DNA from: Alphaproteobacteria bacterium
GTDB lineage: Bacteria; Pseudomonadota; Alphaproteobacteria; Micropepsales; Micropepsaceae
Assembly: GCA_003451645.1 (NCBI GenBank)
Contig: DMER01000231.1
Span: 1-7,000 of the forward strand
Direction of reading: 5' to 3'
DNA: 7,000 nt
Shown here: piece by piece, positions 1 to 5,356 of the stretch
How positions within the stretch are numbered: position 1 is the stretch's first letter
Layout: each line of letters opens with the position of its first letter
Position numbers and translations under genes: made by a program
Notes under the pieces: generated by a model
What the model saw: only the letters and a program-made list of their open reading frames with translations
What the model was told of the DNA's origin: nothing
Database searches by the model: none

Positions 1-173
1 CGTAACGGCCTGGCGCGGGACGCACCCTGAAATGGGGCACCCAAACGACAAAACCCTCTACCCGCTCCCGCTGGGGGCGTCCCGCCACCCCGCTCGTGAG
101 AGCGGGGAACCAAAGGTCCCTCACCGCTGGTGGCCCGACGGCGCCAAGCGACAATCACGCATGACATTTTTCA
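1..173. other. Non-coding region downstream of arsC
   Basis: I find no convincing gene in this stretch. The short open frames that cross it on the plus strand run on into the antisense of arsC, have no ribosome binding site that I can see, and encode no recognisable motif. It is GC-rich and holds several short inverted repeats, the clearest being the perfect hairpin at 88-107. It is probably the 3' untranslated region and transcription end of the arsenic operon. It could also hold the end or regulatory region of a gene to the left of the window. Confidence 0.5.
88..107. terminator. Perfect GC-rich hairpin, possible terminator of the ars operon
   Basis: CCCCGCTC (88-95) and GAGCGGGG (100-107) are exact inverted repeats around a GTGA loop, giving an 8-bp stem. 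The hairpin lies 66 bases past the arsC stop. No T-tract follows directly on either strand; on the minus strand the nearest is TTTT about 30 bases on (around 52-55). It is therefore not a textbook intrinsic terminator. It may be a transcript-stabilising 3' end, a Rho-assisted end, or a symmetric protein-binding site. Confidence 0.35.
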
Positions 174-611
174 TCACGCGACGCGCCGTCCTTGCGCATC
201 GATCAGCAACTGCCCATCCTCTTTGGTCAGCGGCCCTGGCGGCAAGTGGTCGAGGAGATCGAGCACCGTCTCGCTGGGCCTGCACAATTTGACACCTCTC
301 GGTGTACAGACGATCGGCCGGTTGACGAGAACGGGATGCACCATCATGGCCGCCAACAGAGTCTCATCCGGGACGCCATCATCGAGCAAGCCCAGGTCTT
401 GGGCCGGCGATTTGGTCTCTCGCAAAGCGGCTCGCGGCGTCAGGTTGGCCGCTGCAAACAGCGCGAGGAGATACGGTCTCGTCCAGCCTGTCTTGAGATA
501 CTCGATGATCATGGGCTGATACCCGGCCGCCTCAACAATCGCCACAACATTGCGTGACGTGCCGCAGTCTGGATTGTGATGGATGACGATGGGGAAGGGC
601 GTGCGTGTCAC
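174..611 (-). CDS. arsC: Arsenate reductase, glutaredoxin-coupled ArsC
   Basis: This cytoplasmic enzyme reduces arsenate to arsenite using glutathione and glutaredoxin. The 145-residue product matches the E. coli plasmid ArsC type in length and motifs. Near the N-terminus is HNPDCGTSRN, with the catalytic cysteine at Cys16. The three arginines that bind and stabilise the oxyanion in this family are at Arg64 (ALRETK), Arg98 (VNRPIV) and Arg111 (CRPSE), all at the expected offset. The C-terminal LTKEDG block is also typical. The start is a GTG at 611-609 that overlaps the aquaporin stop as GTGA, with AAGG seven bases upstream, so translation is probably coupled. It is the last gene of arsR-aquaporin-arsC. 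It is not the thioredoxin-linked, low-molecular-weight-phosphatase type of ArsC. Family assignment is near certain. Confidence 0.96.
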   Translation of the reverse strand: MTRTPFPIVIHHNPDCGTSRNVVAIVEAAGYQPMIIEYLKTGWTRPYLLALFAAANLTPRAALRETKSPAQDLGLLDDGVPDETLLAAMMVHPVLVNRPIVCTPRGVKLCRPSETVLDLLDHLPPGPLTKEDGQLLIDAQGRRVA

Positions 612-1282
612 GTGTTGGCCTTGACTTTAGGGTCAGAAAACAGCAATGCCGCGGCCATCAGCCCCAGAACAGCACCGGCGAACTGAACAACCACAAAGGT
701 CGGCACATCGCTAAGCGCGATGCCCGAAAAACTGGTTGTGAAGCCGCGGGCCAGCGTGACGGCCGGATTGGCGAAGGAGGTCGAGCTCGTGAACCAATAG
801 GCGGCCGTGATCGTGAGGCCCACCACGATGGGCACCATGTCGGGCCGCGCACGCAGCGTCCCCAAAATCGCGATCACCAGGGTGAAGGTCGCAACGCCCT
901 CAGAGACCCACAGATGCACGCCATTGCGCGCCGTGGTCCCGATGACCAGAGGCGCCTGTTCGAACATCACATGCGCGATCATTGTTCCCGCCACCGCGCC
1001 CGCACATTGCGCGAGCGTATAGGCGATGAAGCCCAGCACGCTCAGTTCGCGGCGGATGGCCATGACAAGGCTGACGGCCGGATTGAAATGGGCGCCCGAA
1101 ACGGGCGCAAAGATCGTGATGAGGACCACCAGGATCGCGCCCGTGGGCAAGGTGTTGCCCAGCAATTGCAGCGCTTGGTCGTCACTCAGCCGCGTGGCCA
1201 TGATCCCTGACCCCACCACGGTCGCCACCAGCAAGGCCGTGCCAAGCGCCTCTGCCATAAGCCGTCGCGCCAGGCCGCTCAT
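608..1282 (-). CDS. aqpS: Aquaporin / aquaglyceroporin of the ars operon (AqpS-like)
   Basis: This is a major intrinsic protein of 224 residues with six predicted membrane helices (about 8-29, 45-60, 80-102, 122-142, 148-166 and 193-215). It has two re-entrant NPA half-helices: HFNPAVSL (Asn67-Ala69) and FANPAVTLAR (Asn172-Ala174). Placed between arsR and arsC, it is expected to conduct arsenite made by ArsC out of the cell down its gradient, as reported for Sinorhizobium AqpS. The second NPA is followed by Val175, where classical aquaporins and GlpF have the selectivity-filter Arg, so the pore should be wider and less charged. I chose the ATG at 1282 because it overlaps the arsR stop as ATGA and lies nine bases from AAGGGAG (1292-1298). 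An ATG at 1288 is also possible but only three bases from that site. The frame is open further upstream but there overlaps arsR coding sequence. MIP family is certain; the arsenite role rests on context. Confidence 0.93.
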   Translation of the reverse strand: MSGLARRLMAEALGTALLVATVVGSGIMATRLSDDQALQLLGNTLPTGAILVVLITIFAPVSGAHFNPAVSLVMAIRRELSVLGFIAYTLAQCAGAVAGTMIAHVMFEQAPLVIGTTARNGVHLWVSEGVATFTLVIAILGTLRARPDMVPIVVGLTITAAYWFTSSTSFANPAVTLARGFTTSFSGIALSDVPTFVVVQFAGAVLGLMAAALLFSDPKVKANT

Positions 1283-1638
1283 CCGCATATGCTCCCTTGG
1301 GTCTCCGGAAGGCAGGCCGTGATCTCGCGCAACAAGGGCGCACACACCTCCGCGCGGCCTCTGCAACAATCCTTCATCAGGTATAGAATAAGCGCGAGCA
1401 GTTGGGTCAGGCGCGCGCGATAAACGATCGAGCGGCCTTGGCGTGTACTATCGATGAGGCCTGCGTGCGCAAGGACCGTCAGATGCGCGGAGAGCGTATT
1501 CTGGGGAACGCCAAGCAGCCGGGCAAGGTCGCCCGCCGCGATGCCGCTGGGCTCATGCTGGACGAGGGCGCGAAAGGCTTCAAGGCGGGTGCCTTGCGCC
1601 AGAGCAGACAGAGACAAGACCGCTGCTGATTGTTCCAT
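1279..1638 (-). CDS. arsR: ArsR/SmtB-family arsenite-responsive repressor
   Basis: This 119-residue winged-helix repressor is expected to bind the ars promoter and release it when arsenite binds. The helix-turn-helix lies at about residues 33-59 (AAGDLARLLGVPQNTLSAHL), followed by the wing (STRQGRSIVYRA, about 64-75). It lacks the CVC metal motif in the recognition-helix region seen in plasmid-type ArsR. Instead it has adjacent Cys91-Cys92 and Cys99 in the C-terminal helix, plus Cys109 and Cys118. A CC-x(n)-C cluster there resembles the As(III) site described in ArsR proteins such as that of Acidithiobacillus ferrooxidans. The ATG at 1638 begins the conserved MEQSAAVLSLSALAQ region. A TTG at 1674 would add 12 residues but coincides with the proposed -35 element. 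No Shine-Dalgarno sequence precedes 1638, which fits a leaderless message. Its stop overlaps the aquaporin start. Confidence 0.94.
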   Translation of the reverse strand: MEQSAAVLSLSALAQGTRLEAFRALVQHEPSGIAAGDLARLLGVPQNTLSAHLTVLAHAGLIDSTRQGRSIVYRARLTQLLALILYLMKDCCRGRAEVCAPLLREITACLPETQGSICG

Positions 1639-1652
1639 AAATCCGGATATAT
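1637..1652. promoter_or_regulatory. Candidate ArsR operator overlapping the arsR start
   Basis: On the plus strand ATAAATCCGGATATAT is a 16-bp palindrome with one mismatched pair (1640/1649), centred on the perfect 8-mer ATCCGGAT (1641-1648). AT-rich imperfect palindromes next to the start are typical targets of ArsR-family repressors. It covers the proposed -10 element and most of the arsR start codon, so a bound repressor would block RNA polymerase directly. ArsR binding is inferred from position and symmetry. Confidence 0.6.
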
Positions 1653-1674
1653 CGAAGAGTAGGCGCTTTGGCAA
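1646..1674 (-). promoter_or_regulatory. Candidate sigma-70-type promoter of the ars operon
   Basis: Reading the minus strand, TTGCCA (1674-1669) matches the -35 consensus at five of six positions. A 17-base spacer separates it from TATATC (1651-1646), a four-of-six match to the -10 consensus. Transcription would start at about 1638-1640, at or next to the A of the arsR ATG, giving a leaderless mRNA. The -35 lies in the 42-base gap after the ppk2 stop, so the ars genes can be controlled separately even though ppk2 is co-directional. Confidence 0.5.
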
Positions 1675-1680
1675 TCCGGT

Positions 1681-2451
1681 CTATTTGGCGAGCCGGTGCT
1701 GAAGTTCATCCGCAAAGGCAAAGACCTGATCAGGGTCAGGGATACAAAGCGCCTCGTTCCGGTTGCGGAAGTTGAACAACGACAACAGATGCCGGATCAC
1801 CGTGAGACGCGCGGCCTTTTTGTCATCCGCCAGAACGACGTGCCATGGGGCGGCTGGGTGGTTCGTCGCGCTGAGCATCGCGTTGCGCGCGGCCGAATAG
1901 TCCGCCCATTTGGCGGTCGCGGCGGCATCGATCGGGCTGATCTTCCATTGCTTCAGCGGATCGCGGCGGCGTTCGGCCAGACGCTCCCGCTGCTCGCGCT
2001 TGGAGATGTCCAGGTAATATTTGACCAGGCGGATGCCCTCGTTCAGCAGCATCTGCTCAAAGACCGGCGCCTCCTTCAGGAACACCCGGGTTTGTTCGGG
2101 CGTGCAAAATCCCATGACCGGCTCGACGCCCGCGCGGTTGTACCAAGACCGGTTGAAGATCACGAACTCCCCGCCCGCGGGCAGATGCGCCGCATAGCGC
2201 TGGAAGTACCAAGAGGTGCGGTCCCGGTCGCTAGGCTTCGGCAAGGCGACAACCCGCGTTTCGCGAGGGCTCAAATGTTCGGTCAGGCGCTTGATCGTGC
2301 CGTCCTTGCCTGCGCCATCGCGCCCCTCAATGACGACACACAGCCGGATTTGGTTGGCAATCAAATGCCGCTGCATTTTGACCAGTTCGACATGCAGGGC
2401 ATGCAACTGGCCGTCATAAGACTGCGCAGTTGCGGATTTGGATTTGGGCAT
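1681..2451 (-). CDS. ppk2: Polyphosphate kinase 2 (PPK2), class I-like
   Basis: PPK2 enzymes transfer phosphate between inorganic polyphosphate and nucleoside diphosphates or monophosphates in the cytoplasm, usually favouring nucleotide synthesis. The 256-residue product is a one-domain PPK2. Walker A is GRDGAGK (Gly43-Lys49), followed by DGTIKRLTEHLSPR. The block PSDRDRTSWYFQRY is at 74-86, the Walker B region FNRSWYNRAGVEPVMGFC at 99-116, and the lid with REQRERLAERRRDPLKQWKISPID at 152-175. The RSWYNRAGVE and DPLKQWKISPID blocks are those of class I (ADP-phosphorylating) enzymes, but residue 100 is Asn where class I usually has Asp. The ATG at 2451 is preceded by GGGAG at eight bases; an upstream in-frame TTG at 2478 is less likely. 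It ends 42 bases before arsR on the same strand, so read-through into ars is possible. The family is certain; the preferred nucleotide is inferred. Confidence 0.94.
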   Translation of the reverse strand: MPKSKSATAQSYDGQLHALHVELVKMQRHLIANQIRLCVVIEGRDGAGKDGTIKRLTEHLSPRETRVVALPKPSDRDRTSWYFQRYAAHLPAGGEFVIFNRSWYNRAGVEPVMGFCTPEQTRVFLKEAPVFEQMLLNEGIRLVKYYLDISKREQRERLAERRRDPLKQWKISPIDAAATAKWADYSAARNAMLSATNHPAAPWHVVLADDKKAARLTVIRHLLSLFNFRNRNEALCIPDPDQVFAFADELQHRLAK

Positions 2452-2530
2452 GTGAGGGACTCCCGGCAAGCTGAACAAAGGTGCACTGCTTGCGCCTTAG
2501 CCCAAAATGCCTGGAGGTCTCAATAGAGTT

Positions 2531-2562
2531 GTGGCCGCCGCCGGTCTGACCGCGGCAGCCAC
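2531..2562. terminator. Long GC-rich hairpin between the autotransporter gene and ppk2
   Basis: Arms 2531-2544 (GTGGCCGCCGCCGG) and 2550-2562 (CCGCGGCAGCCAC) pair over 12 base pairs, with one mismatch (2536/2557) and one bulged C (2542), around a five-base loop. It lies 33 bases beyond the stop of the minus-strand autotransporter gene. The minus-strand sequence after it (AACTCTATTG) is only weakly T-rich, so it is an imperfect intrinsic terminator, or an RNA structure protecting the 3' end of the message. The rest of 2452-2595 shows no gene and no clear promoter for ppk2. Confidence 0.4.
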
Positions 2563-2595
2563 AGGGTTCCAAACATCACACCAAGCGTGATGGCT

Positions 2596-5121
2596 CTACA
2601 TCCGCAACGCCAGACCCAATGTCAGCTGATGGGTCAGGTCCTCATCATGCTCGATACCGATTTGTGCCTCATAGGCCGCCCGCCAAGTCAAATCTTGACC
2701 CGCCAAGGATTGAATGCCCAGGCCCAACGCGACGTAGTCGCCCGCCACATCGGGCACGCCCACCAATTGGGATGCTAGCGCCGTGTTAGCAGACGCAAGT
2801 TTCACCTGCGCGCGCCGGTCGGCATCACCCTCTTCGAACACGTAGAGCGCATGGGCAAACGGCATCAACGCTCCATCCAATTGCGTATTCGCTTCCAAGC
2901 CGAGCGCGTATGTCGCCCTTTCGCCGGTCTGGGCAATGTAGGTGACATTGCCGCCTCCGGCGCCGGTTTCGGTATAGGCATCAAAGCTGGCGCGTGTGAA
3001 GGTCAGTGCGGCCACGGGCCCCAGATTGATGTCGCCGAAGGGCGCCACATAGCCGCCCTTGGCCCCGAAGGTCCAGGCCGAGCCATCCGTGTTACCTGTG
3101 GCCGTGAGCCCAAAGGCTGCCGGGCGGCGGATATCCTCAAAGTCTTGCCAAGAGTGGCTGAGAGAGCCTTGCAAGAACCAAGGGCCCTGTCCCCAGCCGA
3201 GGAATGCCGACAAGGCAAAGGCCTCGTAGTCAAACCCAAAGCCGCCTTCAACCGCGCTATCGCCCGTGCTGTAGCTCGCTGCAAAGCCGCCGCCCAAGTC
3301 GGAAGTTAGAGGCCAATTGATCCCGGCCGCGCCGCTGATCACCTCAGAAGTGTAAGCCGCACCGTTAATCAGCGGGTCGATGTCTGAATAGCTAAAGCTG
3401 CCCCAGACAGATCCGGATTTGTTGCCTGCGCGGCGCGCGCTGTCCAACTGACCGTCGATGCCCGATGCGTTCGCGGCGCCCAAACCAAAGCCAGCCTCGC
3501 CAAGTGCCGCAACGACGACCGGCGCGCCGTTGACCATCGCTTGGTAGAATTCTGGATCAACATAGGTCGGCAACGTGACGCGGTAGACCAGGATCAGATT
3601 GTCGTTTTGCACATTGGGCGCCTCGACGCCATTATAGGCATTGTGCTCCGCGTCCCCTTGGATCGTGCCGGTGGGGGATTGGAAGTCGTTGTCATTGCCC
3701 ACAAACAGGAAGAAGTCTTGCGGTGCGCTTTCTTCAAGGACTGGCGCCAGGCCGAGCGCTTCCCACTTTTCGGAGAGCGTCAGCAGATCGTTCGTCCGCG
3801 CCAGGTCGGCGGTGTTGCTATCCAGGTTAAGACCAAACCGGGTCAGCTGCGTCGTATTGAGCATGTTGACGAATTGCATATTGGCGACCGGCGTGATCCC
3901 GGCGGCGAGCACGCCGCCTGGCGAGATCGGTGTCGCGCTCGTCTCAAAGGATGTGCCCGCCAGATTGGTGCCAGGCGTCGTATCGACCAGATAGACACTC
4001 TTGAACACATGCGGGCGGCTGTCGCCATTGCCGTTGCCATTGCCGTCGCGTGTCAGCAAAAGAAATTGCGTGTTGTTAAGCGCCAAAATCTCGCTTTGCG
4101 CAGCGGTCCGGTCGGCCGAGCCGTTTGTGCCATCGCGGTCAAAACGCGGCAGTTCCAGGACATAGTGACCAATCGGCGCAGATGGGAAGGGGTTGCTCGC
4201 CACGTCATAGACCAAGACGCGGGTGTGCTGGCGCGTTTGCTGGTTGCTCGTCGAGTCCTGCACGGTGGCGCTTTGCAGCACGCCGAACAGCCGCTTGCCA
4301 TCCGGGGTCAGCGACACGGCCTCCATGCCCTGATTGTTGCGCCGTCCCGACGTTGTCGGTTGTGCAATCGAGTTGTAATTCACGACGCCGCCAGAAATAG
4401 GCTGGATCGCATTGACTGGCGGCAAGAACCCTGCCATGCGGCCGGTTGCATCGAAGTAATAGATGCCGCCCGTATACTCGTCGCCCACGTAAAATGTGCC
4501 ATCGGGACGGAAAGCGATTGCCTCGGCGTCCAGGCTAACCCGGCCCGCACCTTCAAAGCCCGCTTGCACCTGCGGCAAGGTGAAACCATTTTGCACGATC
4601 GTGCCGGCCGCCGGATCTTCGCCGGTGGTTGCGACATTGTTAAAGTCATTGAGCAAGATACCGCCAGCGGGCGTCAGAGTAAGTTGGCTCTGCGAGGTGG
4701 TCGCGGCAGGCAAATTTGGCCCGGAATAGGGCGTGAAGTTCATCGTGAAGCGATGCACGCGGCCCTGATAATTCGAGAAGAACCCTCCGGCATTGAACCC
4801 GCGGTCTGGCAATGTGTACAGCGTACCGGTATAGCCCGCGCCATTCCGGCGCCACGTCGTCAGGTCCAGCGCCATACCCGAGAACGAACCCAACGTGTCG
4901 CCATTGAAGTCTATAGTGTTGGCCGAGAGACGCCCGGCACCAACAAGGCCTGAGTTGACAAAGACCTGCCCTTGGAACGTCGTATTCACAGGGGCGGTGC
5001 CGGTGGTGGTGTTAGGAACACCGTAAAAGTCCGACGCGCCAAAAGCTGGCAGTCCAAACCCAAACGCCGCAGTCGATAGCAAAGCCAGGCGCAACATCCG
5101 CGCCGCCTTAAAACCTGTCAT
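2596..5121 (-). CDS. Autotransporter with phytase-like/esterase-like beta-propeller passenger
   Basis: This 841-residue protein is predicted to reach the outer membrane. It has a signal peptide (lysine/arginine n-region, hydrophobic core about 10-24, cleavage near 26-30). Residues about 75-515 match the 'esterase-like activity of phytase' family: DRGFN (106-110), DAEAIAFRPDGTFYVGDEY (198-216) and NNQGMEAVSLTPDGKRLF (262-279) are its propeller blade motifs, rich in acidic residues that could bind metal. Residues 520-568 form a linker, and about 570-841 form a beta-barrel of alternating strands (such as GSVWGSFSYSD and WTFGAKGGYVAPFG) like an autotransporter translocator. The barrel should hold the passenger at the surface, where it may hydrolyse phosphate or carboxyl esters; the substrate is unknown. 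The ATG at 5121 starts the signal peptide and has GGGGGA four bases upstream; the open frame continues to 5256 but without signal-like sequence. The last residue is Met rather than the usual Phe or Trp. Domain calls are by eye. Confidence 0.88.
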   Translation of the reverse strand: MTGFKAARMLRLALLSTAAFGFGLPAFGASDFYGVPNTTTGTAPVNTTFQGQVFVNSGLVGAGRLSANTIDFNGDTLGSFSGMALDLTTWRRNGAGYTGTLYTLPDRGFNAGGFFSNYQGRVHRFTMNFTPYSGPNLPAATTSQSQLTLTPAGGILLNDFNNVATTGEDPAAGTIVQNGFTLPQVQAGFEGAGRVSLDAEAIAFRPDGTFYVGDEYTGGIYYFDATGRMAGFLPPVNAIQPISGGVVNYNSIAQPTTSGRRNNQGMEAVSLTPDGKRLFGVLQSATVQDSTSNQQTRQHTRVLVYDVASNPFPSAPIGHYVLELPRFDRDGTNGSADRTAAQSEILALNNTQFLLLTRDGNGNGNGDSRPHVFKSVYLVDTTPGTNLAGTSFETSATPISPGGVLAAGITPVANMQFVNMLNTTQLTRFGLNLDSNTADLARTNDLLTLSEKWEALGLAPVLEESAPQDFFLFVGNDNDFQSPTGTIQGDAEHNAYNGVEAPNVQNDNLILVYRVTLPTYVDPEFYQAMVNGAPVVVAALGEAGFGLGAANASGIDGQLDSARRAGNKSGSVWGSFSYSDIDPLINGAAYTSEVISGAAGINWPLTSDLGGGFAASYSTGDSAVEGGFGFDYEAFALSAFLGWGQGPWFLQGSLSHSWQDFEDIRRPAAFGLTATGNTDGSAWTFGAKGGYVAPFGDINLGPVAALTFTRASFDAYTETGAGGGNVTYIAQTGERATYALGLEANTQLDGALMPFAHALYVFEEGDADRRAQVKLASANTALASQLVGVPDVAGDYVALGLGIQSLAGQDLTWRAAYEAQIGIEHDEDLTHQLTLGLALRM
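4024..4049 (-). repeat. Six-base repeat encoding an Asn-Gly loop in the passenger domain
   Basis: The plus strand reads as nearly identical six-base units (GCCATT GCCGTT GCCATT GCCGTC). In the autotransporter gene these encode alternating Asn and Gly flanked by Asp: DGNGNGNGD, residues 359-367. The Asp/Asn spacing at every second residue resembles calcium-binding loops of the DxDxDG type. The tract could vary in copy number by slippage; each six-base unit keeps the reading frame. Confidence 0.5.
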
Positions 5122-5159
5122 GTCTTCCCCCACAGTAACTTGCAGCGACCGCACCACAA

Positions 5160-5179
5160 TTGGTTGAACTTTGGTTAAC
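5160..5179. repeat. Short direct repeat with 11-base period upstream of the autotransporter gene
   Basis: TTGGTTGAAC (5160-5169) is followed by TTGGTTAAC (5171-5179). The units begin 11 bases apart, about one helical turn, which would put both on the same DNA face. The repeat lies 39-58 bases upstream of the autotransporter start codon, where an activator or repressor could act. The bases do not match the Pho box consensus, and no regulator is assigned. Confidence 0.35.
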
Positions 5180-5234
5180 GATTGCGCGACACATTCGTGG
5201 CAAAGCTTGTGGAAAACGGAATGTGAGCTGTGGC

Positions 5235-5259
5235 GGGGTGCCGCAGGGGACCGCACCCC
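5235..5259. promoter_or_regulatory. Inverted repeat in the divergent promoter region
   Basis: GGGGTGC (5235-5241) and GCACCCC (5253-5259) are exact inverted repeats separated by 11 bases. The centre-to-centre distance of 18 bases fits a dimeric DNA-binding protein contacting successive major grooves. It lies upstream of the plus-strand promoter at 5293-5320 and about 114 bases upstream of the autotransporter start, so it could serve either gene. A hairpin in RNA is also possible, but no T-tract follows. Confidence 0.4.
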
Positions 5260-5292
5260 ATCGATTTCGCCAAATTGAGCGGGAGTGTTGCT

Positions 5293-5320
5293 TTGGAACT
5301 CTGTTCGGGGCGATCATAAT
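5293..5320 (+). promoter_or_regulatory. Candidate promoter of the secreted-protein gene
   Basis: TTGGAA (5293-5298, four of six matches to the -35 consensus) and CATAAT (5315-5320, five of six matches to the -10 consensus) are separated by 16 bases. Transcription would begin near 5327, leaving a leader of about 30 bases before the ATG at 5357, which contains G-rich stretches (5342-5346 and 5350-5354) able to act as ribosome binding site. Confidence 0.45.
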
Positions 5321-5356
5321 CTCCTAGGTTGTCGCCAAGACGGGGATTTGGGGGCG

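Larger units (their letters stand above)
5122..5356. promoter_or_regulatory. Divergent intergenic region between the autotransporter and the secreted-protein gene
   Basis: This 235-base region must hold the promoters of both flanking genes. Towards the plus strand there is a fair promoter (5293-5320). Towards the minus strand the best I find is TTGCCA (5203-5198) with only a poor -10 match 17 bases on, so I do not call it. The region also holds an inverted repeat (5235-5259) and a tandem TTGGTTGAAC / TTGGTTAAC direct repeat with an 11-base period (5160-5179), either of which could be a regulator site. Confidence 0.5.

Noticed and set aside
605..1210. A 201-codon open frame on the plus strand opposite the aquaporin gene
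   Set aside because: Its composition is extremely rich in Arg, His, Asp and Gly, typical of the antisense of a hydrophobic membrane protein.
1283..1369. An upstream extension of the aquaporin by 29 residues
   Set aside because: The extension lies inside arsR coding sequence, is not membrane-like, and the ATG at 1282 has the ATGA overlap and a well-spaced AAGGGAG.
1696..2526. A 276-codon open frame on the plus strand opposite ppk2
   Set aside because: PPK2 motifs occupy the minus strand across the same bases; the plus frame has no recognisable content.
3541..4953. A 470-codon open frame on the plus strand, antisense to the autotransporter gene
   Set aside because: It lacks any recognisable domain, is rich in Arg/Ala/Gly/His as expected of antisense GC-rich code, and lies wholly inside a gene with clear protein motifs.
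5115..5132. A Pho box suggested by CTGTCAT at 5115-5121 near the autotransporter start
   Set aside because: It covers the start codon, and the second unit at the required spacing (TCCCCCA) does not match, so it is most likely chance.
5205..5216. A DnaA-box-like sequence (TTGTGGAAAAC)
   Set aside because: It does not match TTATNCACA well, stands alone, and nothing else suggests a replication origin.
5122..5256. A 45-residue N-terminal extension of the autotransporter
   Set aside because: It would bury the signal peptide in the chain, while the ATG at 5121 has a good ribosome binding site and starts a typical signal sequence.
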